Below are positions 45,201 through 56,904 of a stretch of DNA of 64,000 bases, in pieces. The position numbers were made by a program, and so were the translations under genes. Location of the stretch: NCBI GenBank assembly GCA_029718625.1, contig CM056389.1, positions 21,795,381 to 21,859,380 on the forward strand, given 5' to 3'. The first letter of the stretch is position 1, and the number at the start of each line of letters is the position of its first letter. Origin of the DNA: Synaphobranchus kaupii. Lineage: Eukaryota > Chordata > Actinopteri > Anguilliformes > Synaphobranchidae. The notes under the pieces are model-generated. The model worked only from the letters and a program-made list of their open reading frames with translations, did not search any database and was not told the DNA's origin.

Positions 45201-48163
45201 GTTGTGTTCTCCTCCATACCAGGGTCCAGCTTAATGGCATAGCCGGCTTGCTCTAGCTTGAGGATTTCTGCCTTGTATGTTGCTGCTTGAGCAGGGTCCT
45301 TAGCCAGCCTCTTCTCAATTCCGCGGAGATGCGGCAGTACTGCCTCCTTGGGGGCAAGCAGGTGGGGCATGTTCTTAATGCGCAAAAGAGGTGTCACATA
45401 TCGATGTACTTTGTCAACCTCAATTCGCACTGTTTTTTGCTCGAGCAGGAGGACCGCTTCGTGATCTTGCTTGGACCTTGTGACGGCTCTCTCGTTCTGG
45501 TATGGGAGCACATCCATTTTCCATAGTCTCTCGACTTGAGTATACAGGTCGGCCGAGGGCGAAGCGGCAGATGTGAAGAGGCATTGATGAGGTGACAGAG
45601 CGTACCTGAGTCCATGGGCTGGGCCCTGCAAGGTCCAGCCAAGGTGAGTCTTCACGGCTGCGGGCCCCCCTGGGGGGCCGAATCGCACTGGTGCGATGGG
45701 GGTGATCAGGTGTGGGCAGTCTGAGCCGATCAGGAGAACGGGGTGTACCTTTTCAAACTGTTGCAGTGGCAGACCAGCTAAATGATGGTAGCGCTGTTGG
45801 AGAGCTTTGGCTGGATGAGTGTGCTCCGCGAGGCCTAGCGGTTCAGCTGTGAATGCTCCTGAGATGCGAAATACCTTCTTTGGCTGAGAGGCTGGGGACA
45901 CCATGAAGGACACCGCCGCCCCGTGGAGGATCTGTACATCTTGCCTCACTGTGCGAAGGGCTAAATCTTCAGGCTGACCTCTCAATCCGAGCTCCTGAGC
46001 AGCTGCGTGTAGGAGAATGGTGCGCTCAGACCCGTCATCTAAAACGGCATAAGCCTCCAGTGAGCGCCCACCATTCTGTAACAGGACCTTACTAACCTTT
46101 AACAGCACTTTGCGGCTCTCCAGGGGGCGGTCGATGTAGAGGGTTTCACAGGTGGTGTGGTGAGCTGTGCTCTCAGTGGGTGTGCTGTCGCAGTCCTTCT
46201 CCCCTGTTCTCTCATTGACCTCATGAAGGACTAGAAGGTGCTTCCGGTTACAGAGTTTGCATAATGCCTTGAGGGTGCACTTAGCTGCTAGATGTGCTCT
46301 ACCGCAGCGCCAGCAGCGTTTGTTAGTCTTGATCCAACTTGCCTTGCTCTCCTTATTAAGCACCTTGAAGCTGGCACAGCCATTTAAGAAGTGATCGTTG
46401 TTATCACAATATGGACAGTAAGCTTTGGCCCTATCTGTCACCTTTGCTGGCGTAATGTGTTGCTTCTCTGAGGACTTGGTCTCGACGTGAGCTGGCTTTT
46501 CAGTGCTGAGAAGAATAGTGGTCTTAGCTGGTCTCTTGTCCTTGTGTCCTTGCTTCTTAGGTGCGAACTCCATTCTCTGGTGACCTGAGGAATGCACACC
46601 GTCTTCCTGGATCTGGATTTCATATTCCAACCACTCCGATAGGTCAATGAGGGTGGGAATGGGAATCCTCAAAGGGTGGATGAACCTCTTGAAGTTTGAT
46701 CTGAGGTCATGAGGAAGCTTTCCCAGTAGGCGAGTAACGTGTGAACCACACTCTAGCTCGACTCGGCCCTTTCTCCCCAGCTGCTCCAGCATGCTCACCA
46801 GTGAGCGTACTCGCAAGGCAAACATGCGGAAGGATTTCACGTCTCCACTTGCTACGTCTGCCCCATCCATCAGCTCGGCAATGTGCTGCAGGGCTAAGCG
46901 GTGAGGCTGCCCATACATTTTGGTGAGAGCGTCCATAGTGTCTGTGAAAGGGTACCTGGAATTACAGTAGGAGTCAGCCACAAGCTGGGCCTCCTCCAGT
47001 TTCAGGTGATCTGTGAGAACCTGGAATCTGAACCTTTCAGAGGCATTGTCTGGCAGAACGTTCTCCAGGGCAATTCTGAGACGTGAAAACTCTCTGGCGT
47101 CGGGGTGGACGAGATCAGGAATGGTAGGACGGGGGCCTTTATACGTGTTCTCTCGTCTGGGTACGGGTAGGTGATCGTACGGGACATCTGCCGCCCGATG
47201 ACGCTCAGATGAGTGGTAGCTCCGTCTCGTTGGACCATAGTACTCACGTCGTTCACTGGGTGGAGTGGGCGGTGGAGTGGGACGTGCCTGATAGGGGATG
47301 CGTACAGTCTGATGCTCCGTGGTGTAGTGGCTGCGTCTTGTGCTATAGTAACCACGTCTCTCATTAGGTGGAGTGGGTGGTTCTGTATGACATGCTGATG
47401 ATGGTGGTGGAGCGTGATGAGCTGGTGGGTGAGCTGAGTAAGACAGCTCGAGTCGTCTCAGTCGCGATGCTACCTCTACCATCATGTCTGGGCTTGGCTG
47501 TCGGACCTCCCTTGCATAGCCTGTGGGGTGTGAGCCTGAGCGTGATGGAGCTACTCGTGATCGGTAACTCTCTTCCCTTTCTCCGCTTACCCACTGTGGT
47601 ACGCTGCTGCATGGGGGTGGCGCCTGACGGGTGACTGGCTTCGATGAGTAGTACATCTCGGACATGACCGTCTTTAGCTGCAGCATTTCTTCGAATAGAG
47701 CTTGATTCTCCCTTTTCATCTCTTTGAAGGCTCTCACCGCCGTTGGAAACTGTTCAAGCTTTCGACGCAGCTCTTGGTTTTCTGATGTTGTCTGTCTCCA
47801 TGCAGACGTAGTTTCAGAGAGTTGACTTACTTCACGATGGAGAGTACGATTCTCCTGCTGCATGTCCTCAAACGCTGCATCCAACTGCTCTTCTGTCACC
47901 TGTTGATAGAAATCTGGACTTGAGGGCTGACTGATGGGTGACATGGGGAGGGAAGTGCCTGTAGGCTCTCGTGGTGAGTCCTCTCCTCCATAGTCACTGG
48001 TTGGAGTGTGTGGTAGGTTGTGTAGTGACGAACGCCTTAGTGGCACCAGACCAGCAAGGTCAAACTCTGCCAGATGAGCAGGGAGTGTAGTCTGCCGCCG
48101 GGCGTGGACCACTGAATCCTCTTGATCTGGCTGATGCCCCGATATCTTGCGCTGTTCCGACAT
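42224..48163 (-). CDS. BEL/Pao gag-pol polyprotein, intact single frame
   Basis: 1979 residues without a stop or frameshift; a TAG lies just upstream of the frame, and the first ATG is at 48163. In order: an N-terminal gag with heptad-like helices (about 90-175), a Pro/Tyr/Arg-rich linker, the gag core to about 520, cysteine-rich zinc-binding motifs from C583 (CPYCDNNDHF, then CWRCG and CKLC), an aspartic protease (VLDDGSERT, D709), and RT with YVDN at 1127-1130. RNase H follows (CDASE, D1312; WSDSTTVL; NPADDITRG), then the integrase zinc finger (HHPGAER from 1620) and the integrase core with D1687, D1749 and E1798 (GVDCFGP, LSDQGTNF, GCWEREI). The C-terminal BEL-type domain ends CLPALPDED. 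It would copy the element RNA and integrate the DNA. No envelope gene is present. Confidence 0.96.
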   Translation of the reverse strand: MSEQRKISGHQPDQEDSVVHARRQTTLPAHLAEFDLAGLVPLRRSSLHNLPHTPTSDYGGEDSPREPTGTSLPMSPISQPSSPDFYQQVTEEQLDAAFEDMQQENRTLHREVSQLSETTSAWRQTTSENQELRRKLEQFPTAVRAFKEMKRENQALFEEMLQLKTVMSEMYYSSKPVTRQAPPPCSSVPQWVSGEREESYRSRVAPSRSGSHPTGYAREVRQPSPDMMVEVASRLRRLELSYSAHPPAHHAPPPSSACHTEPPTPPNERRGYYSTRRSHYTTEHQTVRIPYQARPTPPPTPPSERREYYGPTRRSYHSSERHRAADVPYDHLPVPRRENTYKGPRPTIPDLVHPDAREFSRLRIALENVLPDNASERFRFQVLTDHLKLEEAQLVADSYCNSRYPFTDTMDALTKMYGQPHRLALQHIAELMDGADVASGDVKSFRMFALRVRSLVSMLEQLGRKGRVELECGSHVTRLLGKLPHDLRSNFKRFIHPLRIPIPTLIDLSEWLEYEIQIQEDGVHSSGHQRMEFAPKKQGHKDKRPAKTTILLSTEKPAHVETKSSEKQHITPAKVTDRAKAYCPYCDNNDHFLNGCASFKVLNKESKASWIKTNKRCWRCGRAHLAAKCTLKALCKLCNRKHLLVLHEVNERTGEKDCDSTPTESTAHHTTCETLYIDRPLESRKVLLKVSKVLLQNGGRSLEAYAVLDDGSERTILLHAAAQELGLRGQPEDLALRTVRQDVQILHGAAVSFMVSPASQPKKVFRISGAFTAEPLGLAEHTHPAKALQQRYHHLAGLPLQQFEKVHPVLLIGSDCPHLITPIAPVRFGPPGGPAAVKTHLGWTLQGPAHGLRYALSPHQCLFTSAASPSADLYTQVERLWKMDVLPYQNERAVTRSKQDHEAVLLLEQKTVRIEVDKVHRYVTPLLRIKNMPHLLAPKEAVLPHLRGIEKRLAKDPAQAATYKAEILKLEQAGYAIKLDPGMEENTTEAWYIPHHLVQHNGKSRVVFNCSFSYKGDNLNEYLLPGPTLSPSLLAVLLRFREHTVAISGDIRGMFHQVRLLPEDRPLLRFLWRDMERNDPPSVYEWQVLPFGTTCSPCCAVFALQKHVQDHSQPGEDVRDTIERSFYVDNCLQSLTSQEAAKELVDKLRSLLAKGGFDLRQWASNVTSIISHLPSDARSDSSELWLTQGQSDSQESTLGLHWHCLSDTLSYKHRNIDCSVATMRNIYKVLASQYDPLGYIVPYTTRAKVLVQRLWTKKREWDDPHLPDDLVQAWRIWEGELPDLPKISLPRCYTSPEMDKLSCQRDVHVFCDASELAYGSVAYLRTEDTTGKIETAFLSARSRVAPKKQQSIPRLELCAALTGAQLAKVLKTELTLPIRHVTLWSDSTTVLTWIRSESCRYKVFVGTRVAEIQELTDPDTWQYVETSQNPADDITRGKTLLDLAGQSRWNRGPPFLRQPMDQWPQRVAPAAIDPEEELKRSTFCGLTVPATKQTIPEVSQYKTFAEYLEASVQHLHGAAAHPNDISARDYQEAELIILQQVQQECFPAELTHLRASKPVPSSSRLAALAPEFDNTSQLIRVGGRLRRSGDLEEDAIHPIVLDSHHPVTKLIIQDFDEKLHHPGAERVFAEVRRRYWVLRGREAIRHHQRHCTECRKWRGRPDMPKMADLPPARLRLMRPAFYSTGVDCFGPYQVKIGRRTEKRWGIIFKCMTTRAVYVDLLTSIDTDAFLMALRRFISRRGKPFELLSDQGTNFKGGERELQDAFFTLQPQLRAQLASQQISFTFNPPGAPHFGGCWEREIRSLKAALQVTIGAQSVTEEVLRTVFVEVEGILNSKPLGYTSSDVADLDPVTPNSLLMGRADASLPQVVYPESEMLGRRRWRHSQLLADHFWKHFIQHYLPGLQARQKWRTDGKQLQIGDIVMIIDQQLPRALWPVGKVIRVIPGADHRVRTAEVQGKDRTYVRPVARLICLPALPDED

Positions 48164-48183
48164 TCTCCTGGAGTAGTACACCT

Positions 48184-48201
48184 ATCCGGCTCGAAGGACC
48201 A
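48184..48201 (-). other. BEL primer binding site, tRNA-Tyr
   Basis: On the minus strand TGGTCCTTCGAGCCGGAT starts three bases after the 5' LTR. It complements the 3' end of vertebrate tRNA-Tyr (…TTCCGGCTCGAAGGA plus CCA) at 17 of 18 positions as I recall that tRNA. It primes minus-strand DNA synthesis. The gag start codon follows only 20 bases later. Confidence 0.75.
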
Positions 48202-48204
48202 ATT

Positions 48205-49147
48205 TGTTAGATAGCGCCAGTCGCTAATTCTTGTTGCTATTGTACCGCCCCAGGCAGCCCGGTAAGAACTGAGGACGTCGGCTTGAAGTTGACTTGGTTT
48301 AATGTTGCCACCACAACCAGCACACTTTACATTCACTTTAGTAAGCAGAGTTATAGTGGTTCTGCAATAAAGCAAATACATACAATCTTGCATTACTTAT
48401 ATGCACTTGATAAAGGCAAGAATAAACAGTGCAATAACAATTCTTCACTATAAGGGAATAAAATTAGTAACACAAACAGTTTTTTACTGTGCTCCTAATA
48501 ACCCTAGAAATAGCTACATTCCCCTTTAAATGTAAGCCAATACAAGGAATAGTACTCGTGTCTTACACATGCAGAGTGCGTGCTACCTTAAAGACTGCGC
48601 ATGAGCGTAAATCTGCCTATATCTGAATTAAGCTACGTTGCAGCTTACTTATATTAGCTAACTTTTAGGCCGTAATATACCATTAAACAGCTGATAGCAA
48701 CCCAAATAATATGCTACACATTCCTGTATAAACACATACAGAAAGTAACACAGCCGATAAGATATATATTGCCAACAGCATGAATGCATTCTGAACGTGT
48801 GCTACTCCACGAGTTAGAGTACGCAGCTTAGCTAACATTCTGACTAGCTAGCAATTACGTCGTCAAATAAACACTTCAGAACATAGCATTTTCACTTTGT
48901 TACAGCACACAAAACGCTCCTGACAACAATGACCGAATAAACAGTACTTACAGTTCAATGCACGCACATAACACTACTAACAATGTAAACTTATTTCACG
49001 AGCAGTGACTATCAGTCCTCGTCTCTGAAAGATACAGGCGAACTGTGCAGAGGTCAGGAACTCTCTAATTGGCTGTGCTGCAGCTCTGAACAGGAAACGA
49101 CTAAATTAAAGGGGAAAGTAGCAATTTAACTGAGGGCCTTTTTTACA
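48205..49147 (-). repeat. BEL 5' LTR
   Basis: Same 943-base sequence as 41204-42146. It would hold the promoter for the minus-strand transcript. Confidence 0.95.
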
Positions 49148-49378
49148 TATACCTTGTCATTTCAGTGTTTCTTCGCGAGTTCCTTGTACTAAATTTTTTG
49201 CTTCTGTGTTGCCTGTTTTTTCCGAGATTCTGCCTGAGCTGTTTGTTTATTCTGTTTTCTAGTTTTTGTTTCCCTAGTTTTTGCCTGTTGTTGTTTTGTT
49301 TTGTATTTAGTCTGTTTTGTTCTCTTTTTGTTCCTCTTACGCCTCCCCGGTTTTGACCCCTGCCTGTGTTCTCGCGAC
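49148..49378 (+). mobile_element. LTR inserted in the Tc1 element, part 2
   Basis: Resumes after the duplicated TATAC with TTTCTTCGCGAG..., as in the LTR of 29680-30614, through CGCCTCCCCGGTTTTGACCC to TGTTCTCGCGAC, where the hAT-like element enters. Confidence 0.85.
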
Positions 49379-49942
49379 TAGTGTTGTAGTCGAGACCACC
49401 TAAACCGAGACCGAGTCAAGACCAAGACTTTGAGGTGGCGAGACCGAGTCAAGACCAAGACTTTGAGGTGGCGAGACCGAGTCAAGACCAGGACTGAGGG
49501 GGGGCGAGACCAAGATCAAGACCAAGAACCAATGGGCCGCTGTCCCTGCTTTTTTAAAAATTTATTTACATTTTATTATATCGGCCCCAAGGTGCGTCGG
49601 CCCACCGGGAAAATGCCCGGTATGCCAGATTACCAGTCCAGCGCTGTTTCCGTCCACTAAACCTATAAATCAATGATATTAAATAGTAGCATATTTTGTC
49701 ATCTGTAACTAGTTTTCCGTGGTGGCCAATCAAATTTCTGTGGGGGCGGGTGCCACCACATGCCCCCCCCCCCCCCCCCCCGGACACGCCCCTGGTCTTG
49801 ACCGGTCTTGAAAAAAAATCCGAGTCCTCTTCATCCGAGACCGTGACAAGACCGAGACCAAATGCAGTCGATTCCGAGACAAGACCGAGACCTTCAAAAT
49901 ATGGTCTCGAGACCAAGACCGGTCTCGAGTACTACAACACTA
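49379..49942. mobile_element. Nonautonomous hAT-like element (564 bp) with 8-bp target duplication
   Basis: Starts TAGTGTTGTAGTCGAGACC and ends GGTCTCGAGTACTACAACACTA. The 8-base CTCGCGAC occurs on both sides (49371-49378 and 49943-49950), matching the LTR text that would be continuous without it. TIR style and 8-bp duplication fit hAT. Three tandem units of about 33 bases with CGAGTCAAGACCAAGACTTT lie near the left end (49408-49510), and GAC/AAGACCGAGACC words near the right. A 19-base C run is at 49763-49781. No transposase is encoded. Confidence 0.9.
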
Positions 49943-50162
49943 CTCGCGACCCTGGTTTTGGATCCTGCCTTTGCTGTGCCTTCCCGGTTTGACCCCTGCC
50001 TGTTCCTTGACCACTCTTTGGACTGTGCTTTGTACCGTTGCCCTGTCTCCCCGGTATTTGACCCTGCCTGTTTACCACGGATTGCTGCCTTGCCCTTTAT
50101 TAAACTTCGGTTTCTGCGAACTCCTGCCTGCGTTTCGGTCCTTCCCCCACCAACACCTAACA
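49943..50162 (+). mobile_element. LTR inserted in the Tc1 element, part 3 (end)
   Basis: CTCGCGACCCTGGTTTTGGA through CTTTGGACTGTGCTTTGTAC, GGATTGCTGCCTTG, CTTTATTAAACTTC and the end CACCTAACA at 50162. Joined in order, the three parts have the block order of the 29680-30614 LTR. Confidence 0.85.
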
Positions 50163-51523
<1,361 letters not shown>

Positions 51524-51903
51524 TATATAACCAAGCACAACTGATTTAATATGAATAGCTTCCTAAAAGTTAACCTGTGTCGATTAAATATCGGCTAAAA
51601 GAGCAAAATGTACATGCTCACAGAATTTTCTATGTGAAGATATGAAGTGGACGAGCAAGCTTATTTTACCATGGAATTAGCTAGCATGTTAATTTACACC
51701 ACTCATGAAATAAACCCACCTTTCTTTGCTTAAACGTTGGGTGATGTACCGTCGCTCTCTCTTTTCTCTCTTCACTGTACTATACGACTTCTCGTAATTT
51801 GCTTGGATTAAATTGTAACACGCAATAGTCATAATGCTTTCAAATGTTCTATACCAACTTTGTATACAAAGGTGTTGTGTGGGGTAATTTGTGGAGTAGC
51901 TGT

Positions 51904-52215
51904 TGTTACGCTTCCCTGCTGTTCCTGTTGGCCTGTCTGTTTCTCCCTATTTTACAGGTGCGCTATGTTGGGGAGATGAGGACGAAGGGCGTGCTCTGTA
52001 AAGTACTAGCACCTGTCTGGTGCTGTATAAAGTTCCGGTTTATGCCAGAGAAACACTCTCCGATATTCTCGCATACTGGGTGTTTTTTTCCCCCCTTCCC
52101 TTGACAGAGTAAAAGACTCTGGTTCCCTATTCTTTTTCTAATAAAATTGTTATTCCTCTAAACAAACTAGTTGTATGTCTCCACAGTGTTGTGGCTGTAC
52201 AGACCGGCCGTAACA
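51904..52215 (+). mobile_element. Short solo LTR (312 bp) with 4-bp target duplication
   Basis: Begins TGTTACG and ends CGTAACA, a seven-base inverted pair. It is flanked by CTGT on both sides (51900-51903 and 52216-52219). Inside are a TATA-like GTATAAAGTTCC (52024) and a polyadenylation-like AATAAAATTG (52140). It is a compact LTR left by recombination of an LTR retrotransposon. The frame at 51844-52104 is chance. Confidence 0.8.
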
Positions 52216-52449
52216 CTGTATAAAATGCAAGAAAATATAAAGCCTTTTTAAGTTATTATCTCTGATTTCTTGTGGGTGATTCTGGTGGAACCTTCCCATA
52301 CATGTTTTAAAATGTACTAATTTTTACTGAACTCTCACTCTAAAATGATACGTTTCTGAAGTAGTTTTAATATTTAAGAATAAGAGGCTAGTCAATTAGG
52401 AAACATGCCCACGCCTTGACGCAACCGGAGTCCCAGATGTATGTATGAA

Positions 52450-53590
52450 AGCACTAAAAAGACAACTAACTTTCATGTTCTTGCACCCTGGCTATCTATT
52501 TTAAGAAATTATGTCAATTACTCAAGGTTGTAGGTCTAGGACTTGGGGACAAAATAATTTTTTTTTACATTCATGCAAAAATGTTTTAATGTTCTTCGGA
52601 ATACAAGAGGACACGTTAAACGTTTTACGAGTGGTGTATTTTTTACAGTAAAATATTATTTTATATTGAAAGTTCTTGATTAAGCTCAAGGACATGCGAT
52701 TTTGCTTTATTTGTTACTTTTAAAATAGTTTTAATAACTAGAAAAAAGACAATACGATGACACATACGTATGTGCATTATGAAAGAACACACAGAAGTTG
52801 AAAGAAATATTATTTGTTTGTAGTTGTGAACCATTTCAGTTTTATTATTCAAAATTTCCAACGGACAAAAGATCTCCTCAAATGCTGAAATAATTTTAAT
52901 ATTGTATTTGACTGCTTTGGCAACACTTTGCCTTGCTGAAGAGCTCAAATTTAGACCCTGTTGTCATAACGGCCTGTTTGTCAACACGGCCTTATGACTG
53001 CATGACTGAACGGTAGTGTATCATAATGGATAAGGAACTGATCTTGCAACTTCAACAGTGGTATGTTTATAGCCTATCCCGGTCGGAACCCGGGCTGATA
53101 CACCCTTGAACAAGATAAGCTACGTAAGCAAAATTGCTGCTTAAATACATTCAAAATCGCTATGTGTTTACGTTGGTCTGGGTAGGAGGGTCTGTTCAGT
53201 GCAAAAATGCAATGTAAACTGTGGCCTCATCAATGGCTCCTACATCCATTTGGGATTAGACCTATACATTCGACAGGCAAGGGTTGCAAATTTGAATTGA
53301 TGTCCCATACCCAAGTGCACGCATTCCCCACACACCAGGGGATATATTCTTCAGTATGAGTGGAGAAGCACATTAGACTAAGGGTTTCAACAGCGACCGA
53401 TGCTGAGAAGAACTGGCGAGTAGCGTTCTCCTTCTTGGCTAATTCTACTCTGCACCTTTAATCTTTTGCTTTTTCGCTATTAATTCAGACGCGAGGGTTG
53501 CATGTTCGTGGAAGATGTGTAGATATTATAACTAATTTTGTTAATTTTTTGGGGAGGGGAGAAAGAAGGTAGTAAAAACATAATAGGAAA
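52450..53590 (+). repeat. Direct segmental duplication, right copy
   Basis: 52450-53075 matches 6347-6994; 53251-53590 matches 11066-11425. Between them is sequence with a degenerate SINE (53014-53130). This copy shows the arrangement before LINE and Tc1 entered the left copy. Confidence 0.75.
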
Positions 53591-53959
53591 AATTTTGCGA
53601 ATACGTGTGATGAGCCACGCCCAATGAAAATTCATTGGCTCGTAATTTTGTCATTTCTTGACCTAAGCCTTAGAAAAGTAATGATTTAAGGAAGGCCCGT
53701 GACCCGAGTGCAGACACTAAGTCACGTGCAAACTGGTCGAATTTTGTAGGAGGAGTAGCATTTTAAGTGTTTTACAAAAAGTGCTAATTAGCGGAAAATC
53801 CAATACGGCTGACTTTATGGTTCCTTGAGGCAAATTTGTTCATCATGAGCAGAGGGACCTGTATACTATACTTTGTGACTCTAGGTCAATCGGGGCGTTG
53901 GCAGTGGGCGTTTCAATGTCAAAATTTTATCACAGGCACTACAGCATTACAGTTAAGAA
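53591..53959. other. No gene seen
   Basis: Unassigned sequence with GAGCCACGCCCAATGAAAAT and GGGCGTTGGCAGTGGGCGTT. Probably a repeat. Confidence 0.35.
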
Positions 53960-54664
53960 CGTAAAACGAGCAAAACCACCAGTCAGATATGATCTCTCAG
54001 ACATACCAAACTCTTTCAGCATAGAGGTTTTGAAGCCCTGCTGAACTTACAAGAATATTATAACAAAGAGGCATACCTGCAACGCATCTGCTCCAACATG
54101 GAAAATGGACACCAATAAAGGCAACAGCAGGATAGTTTATGCTGTAGCGAAATAAATTACCGGCACCTTCACATCAGATGTGAACATGCAGATTGTGAAC
54201 GAAAGGTGGCTCGACTACACCGGGAAACTCTGAAAATCACGAGAATGAAAACCGTGACAAAGCCATCGACTGGACAACCTGGTCCATACAGCATACCAGC
54301 AGAACTACTGAAAGCAACAGGCACCTCAATGGCCCACAACATTGCCCGCGCCATCTGGAAGACTGGAAAATGGGCAGCAGACTGGTGCAAATCTGTCTAC
54401 ATTCCAATTCCCCAGGAAAGGGGACCTCCTGCAGTGCAGCAAATGCAGAACAATTGCATTGATATCACACGCCAGCAAGGTTCTACTCGTAATCATCTCT
54501 TAAGAGAATAAAGAACTAAAATTGCACTCAATCGAACAGGCTGGCTTCAGGAGTGGCCGAGGCACCAGGGACCAGCTCTTCAACACGCGCCTACTAATGG
54601 AGACAATGAGAGAGGCCAATACCCCCCTGTACCCCCCTGTACATCTGCTTCATCGACTACTCAA
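53960..54664 (+). pseudogene. LINE fragment (RTE/BovB-like RT, N-terminal part)
   Basis: Reads KPPVRYDLSDIPNSF, then IPAELLKATGTSMAHNIARA, IWKTGKWAADWCKSVYIPIP, a QCS.CRTIALI-like block in another frame, and IEQAGFRSGRGTRDQLFNTR, ICFIDYSKAF. These are the RT blocks up to the first catalytic aspartate (FIDYSKAF). Frameshifts occur near 54410 and 54630, and it stops abruptly at the inverted segment at 54667. The style suggests the RTE-like group, without certainty. Confidence 0.75.
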
Positions 54665-54666
54665 AG

Positions 54667-55190
54667 GCGTTTTAAATAAAAACTGTCAATTTACATTTGA
54701 GGTGAGATTAAATTTATTGTTTCAAATTAAATGGCTCAAGCTAGAGCTTGATATAATTTCATAAATCTATTAAATGTTCCAATACTTTGTCTATTTAGTG
54801 GCCATTAGCTACGTTATTGCATTAGTCATGTTTTTAGCTTACCAAAATTTTAGTTGGAGGTGGTCGGCATGTAACTGCAGCTCCACTATCAGCAGCAGTA
54901 GTTGCACAGACAGCAGCAGCAGGTGTTTGGGTAACGTTACTCGGGACTTGGCTTCCCACTAACAAATTACGGGAATAACGTTTGTTAGAGAACAGTGATT
55001 TTCTTTCCTTCTTTTAAAGTTTAATTTATTTGTGTCCCTTTTTAGATATAGCTACTGTTTACGTTAGCTCTAACGGCTGACATGTTACGGATAGCCAAAG
55101 CTAAAGGATGTGATTAACGTTGCATTGTTAGACCATTGAAAATAGTTGATAGATTTTTATATATTTTAAGTTAGTGTAGCTAGTTTCTTT
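54667..55190. repeat. Inverted duplicated segment, right copy
   Basis: Reverse complement of 278-764. It includes an extra CAG/AGC-rich stretch (CTATCAGCAGCAGTAGTTGC, 54888-54925) not found in the left copy. Confidence 0.75.
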
Positions 55191-55261
55191 TGTCCACTGC
55201 CTAGTAATGGTTGCTAGGCTATGATTGGACTAGTGCCACATGGAGGAGGGACTTGGCGAAG

Positions 55262-55402
55262 GGTCAACTGGAATGCAGACTGCGAGCCAGGCCTAATAGC
55301 CCCACATCAGTGCCTGACCTCACTAATGGGGGGGGGGGGGGGGGGGGTGATGGAATGAGATATTGGACAGCAGGTGTCCATATACTTTTGGCCATCTATT
55401 GG
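55262..55402 (+). pseudogene. Tc1-like 3' remnant with poly-G filling
   Basis: CAACTGGAATGCAGACTGCG and CAGTGCCTGACCTCACTAAT encode the post-catalytic part of the transposase family seen at 34303. Then a run of 20 G (55328-55347) stands where the last part of the gene should be, followed by ATGAGATATTGGACAGCAGG and the TIR end ATACTTTTGGCCATCTATTG. Confidence 0.7.
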
Positions 55403-56130
55403 TAAGAAAACAGCTACTACCCCAATAGATAATGGAACAGAAAATTACATACTTCAATGACTTGTTACTCAGGACAGGGGAAAACAACCATCCCCATATT
55501 TTCAGGGAATTTATTAGAAAGGTTGAAGAAGCTATGCGCCCAAAATGTATCTTCCAAAAACCTCTGGAGCATAGACAACTTGTACTACATAGTGGTTGTG
55601 TGTGTGTGCCTTCAATAGGGTCTGGGTGGGCCCTGGATGGATTCCCCATGTTTGAATGTGTACCTGGGAAATGTTTGGTACACATTGGATGTTGGAAACA
55701 ATATTGACAGAATTTTATCTGAATCCTACCCAGTGAACATGGCAAATTTGGATGCCATGAATTAGCATTTTACTCAAAGATGTAATGATATTCCTATAAA
55801 ATAAAGTTCCTGTGATGCTTATCTAACTTGTTTCTACCTATTACAGCCAGTATTATAAGGTTCTGAGATGTATGGGGTCATCTTGTTACAAATGGTAAAA
55901 TCTGACTCACTTTGTTCCAGAACATTGTTCCAATATTTGAATTTGGAGCAACTGAAAGTCTAAAGTCTAAATATTCTGAAATAAACATTTAATCTTTTGT
56001 ACTTTCAAATGGAATCCTGATTGCAGGGCACAGGGATAAGCAAAAAAAAAAAAAGGTACCATGAGCCCCATGCTGTCTACAAATGCAACTATTGCACATC
56101 ATTTTTAAGATTTTAAATTAACAGGTTTTT
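55403..56130. other. No gene seen; short repeat
   Basis: A 91-residue frame (55432-55707) and its antisense frame show no family motif. An ATAAAATAAAG word is at 55797. 56018-56095 repeats 31895-31985. Confidence 0.35.
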
Positions 56131-56175
56131 GTGATGTTCCTCATGTGAAATATTTCAGTGCTTGGTTCGATGCTT

Positions 56176-56302
<127 letters not shown>

Positions 56303-56904
56303 ATGCAAAATGGCCAAAATATTTAATTTGCAGAAAAACGTGAGCATTACTGAAAGGTCTTTGATAAATAAAAATTAATTGACTTGCAAAACAAACAAAT
56401 GGATCCTTTATTTTATTTTTGGTCATTGTTGGGTAAGAGATGAACAATTGACGCTCGTACGTGCACAGTAACTCACAGTTGGTTATAGGCAGTTTATTTA
56501 AAAGTCCCACTGTAAATCCCACCTCTCAAAGCTGTAGTAGTTGTTCCAGACGACAGACATTAACCGTGATGCAGGCACAGTTGCTCAGTCAGTACAAAGG
56601 ACAGGAGACTAAATAACTTGAGAATCATTTCAAAGAAACAAAATATTTAAAAAAATAACAAAAATTCATTTGAATTAACTCAAAATGTGTTACTGCTCAA
56701 ATGTATGTAAAGTGTTTGGAAAGAGAGCTTAATATCTGAACAGCAGGGAAGGCCTTATGAATACGAAGGTGTTCCGTTTCCTCCATGCCAGCCAAAGGCA
56801 TTCATCCCACTGAGAAAACCCATACCAGACTTCAGCTCTTGAACCAAAAACCACTTAGGACTGACCAACACTTTATCAGCTGCCCAAGCTGGCGCAATCT
56901 ATTG

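Larger units (their letters stand above)
41204..49147 (-). mobile_element. Complete BEL/Pao LTR retrotransposon (7944 bp)
   Basis: Two 943-base LTRs (41204-42146 and 48205-49147) face the same way, and the internal part encodes one gag-pol frame on the minus strand. It is flanked by the 5-base duplication TATAC (41199-41203 and 49148-49152), the usual BEL duplication length. The LTRs look identical by eye, with a constant offset of 7001 bases and no mismatch noticed. That means a recent insertion. Primer site and purine tract are present. It sits inside the LTR of 40536-50162. Confidence 0.97.

Noticed and set aside
42397..47634. Many 60-130 residue frames on both strands
   Set aside because: Shadows of the single BEL gag-pol frame.
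55432..55707. 91-residue frame
   Set aside because: No recognisable domain, an antisense frame of similar length, and repeat-rich context.
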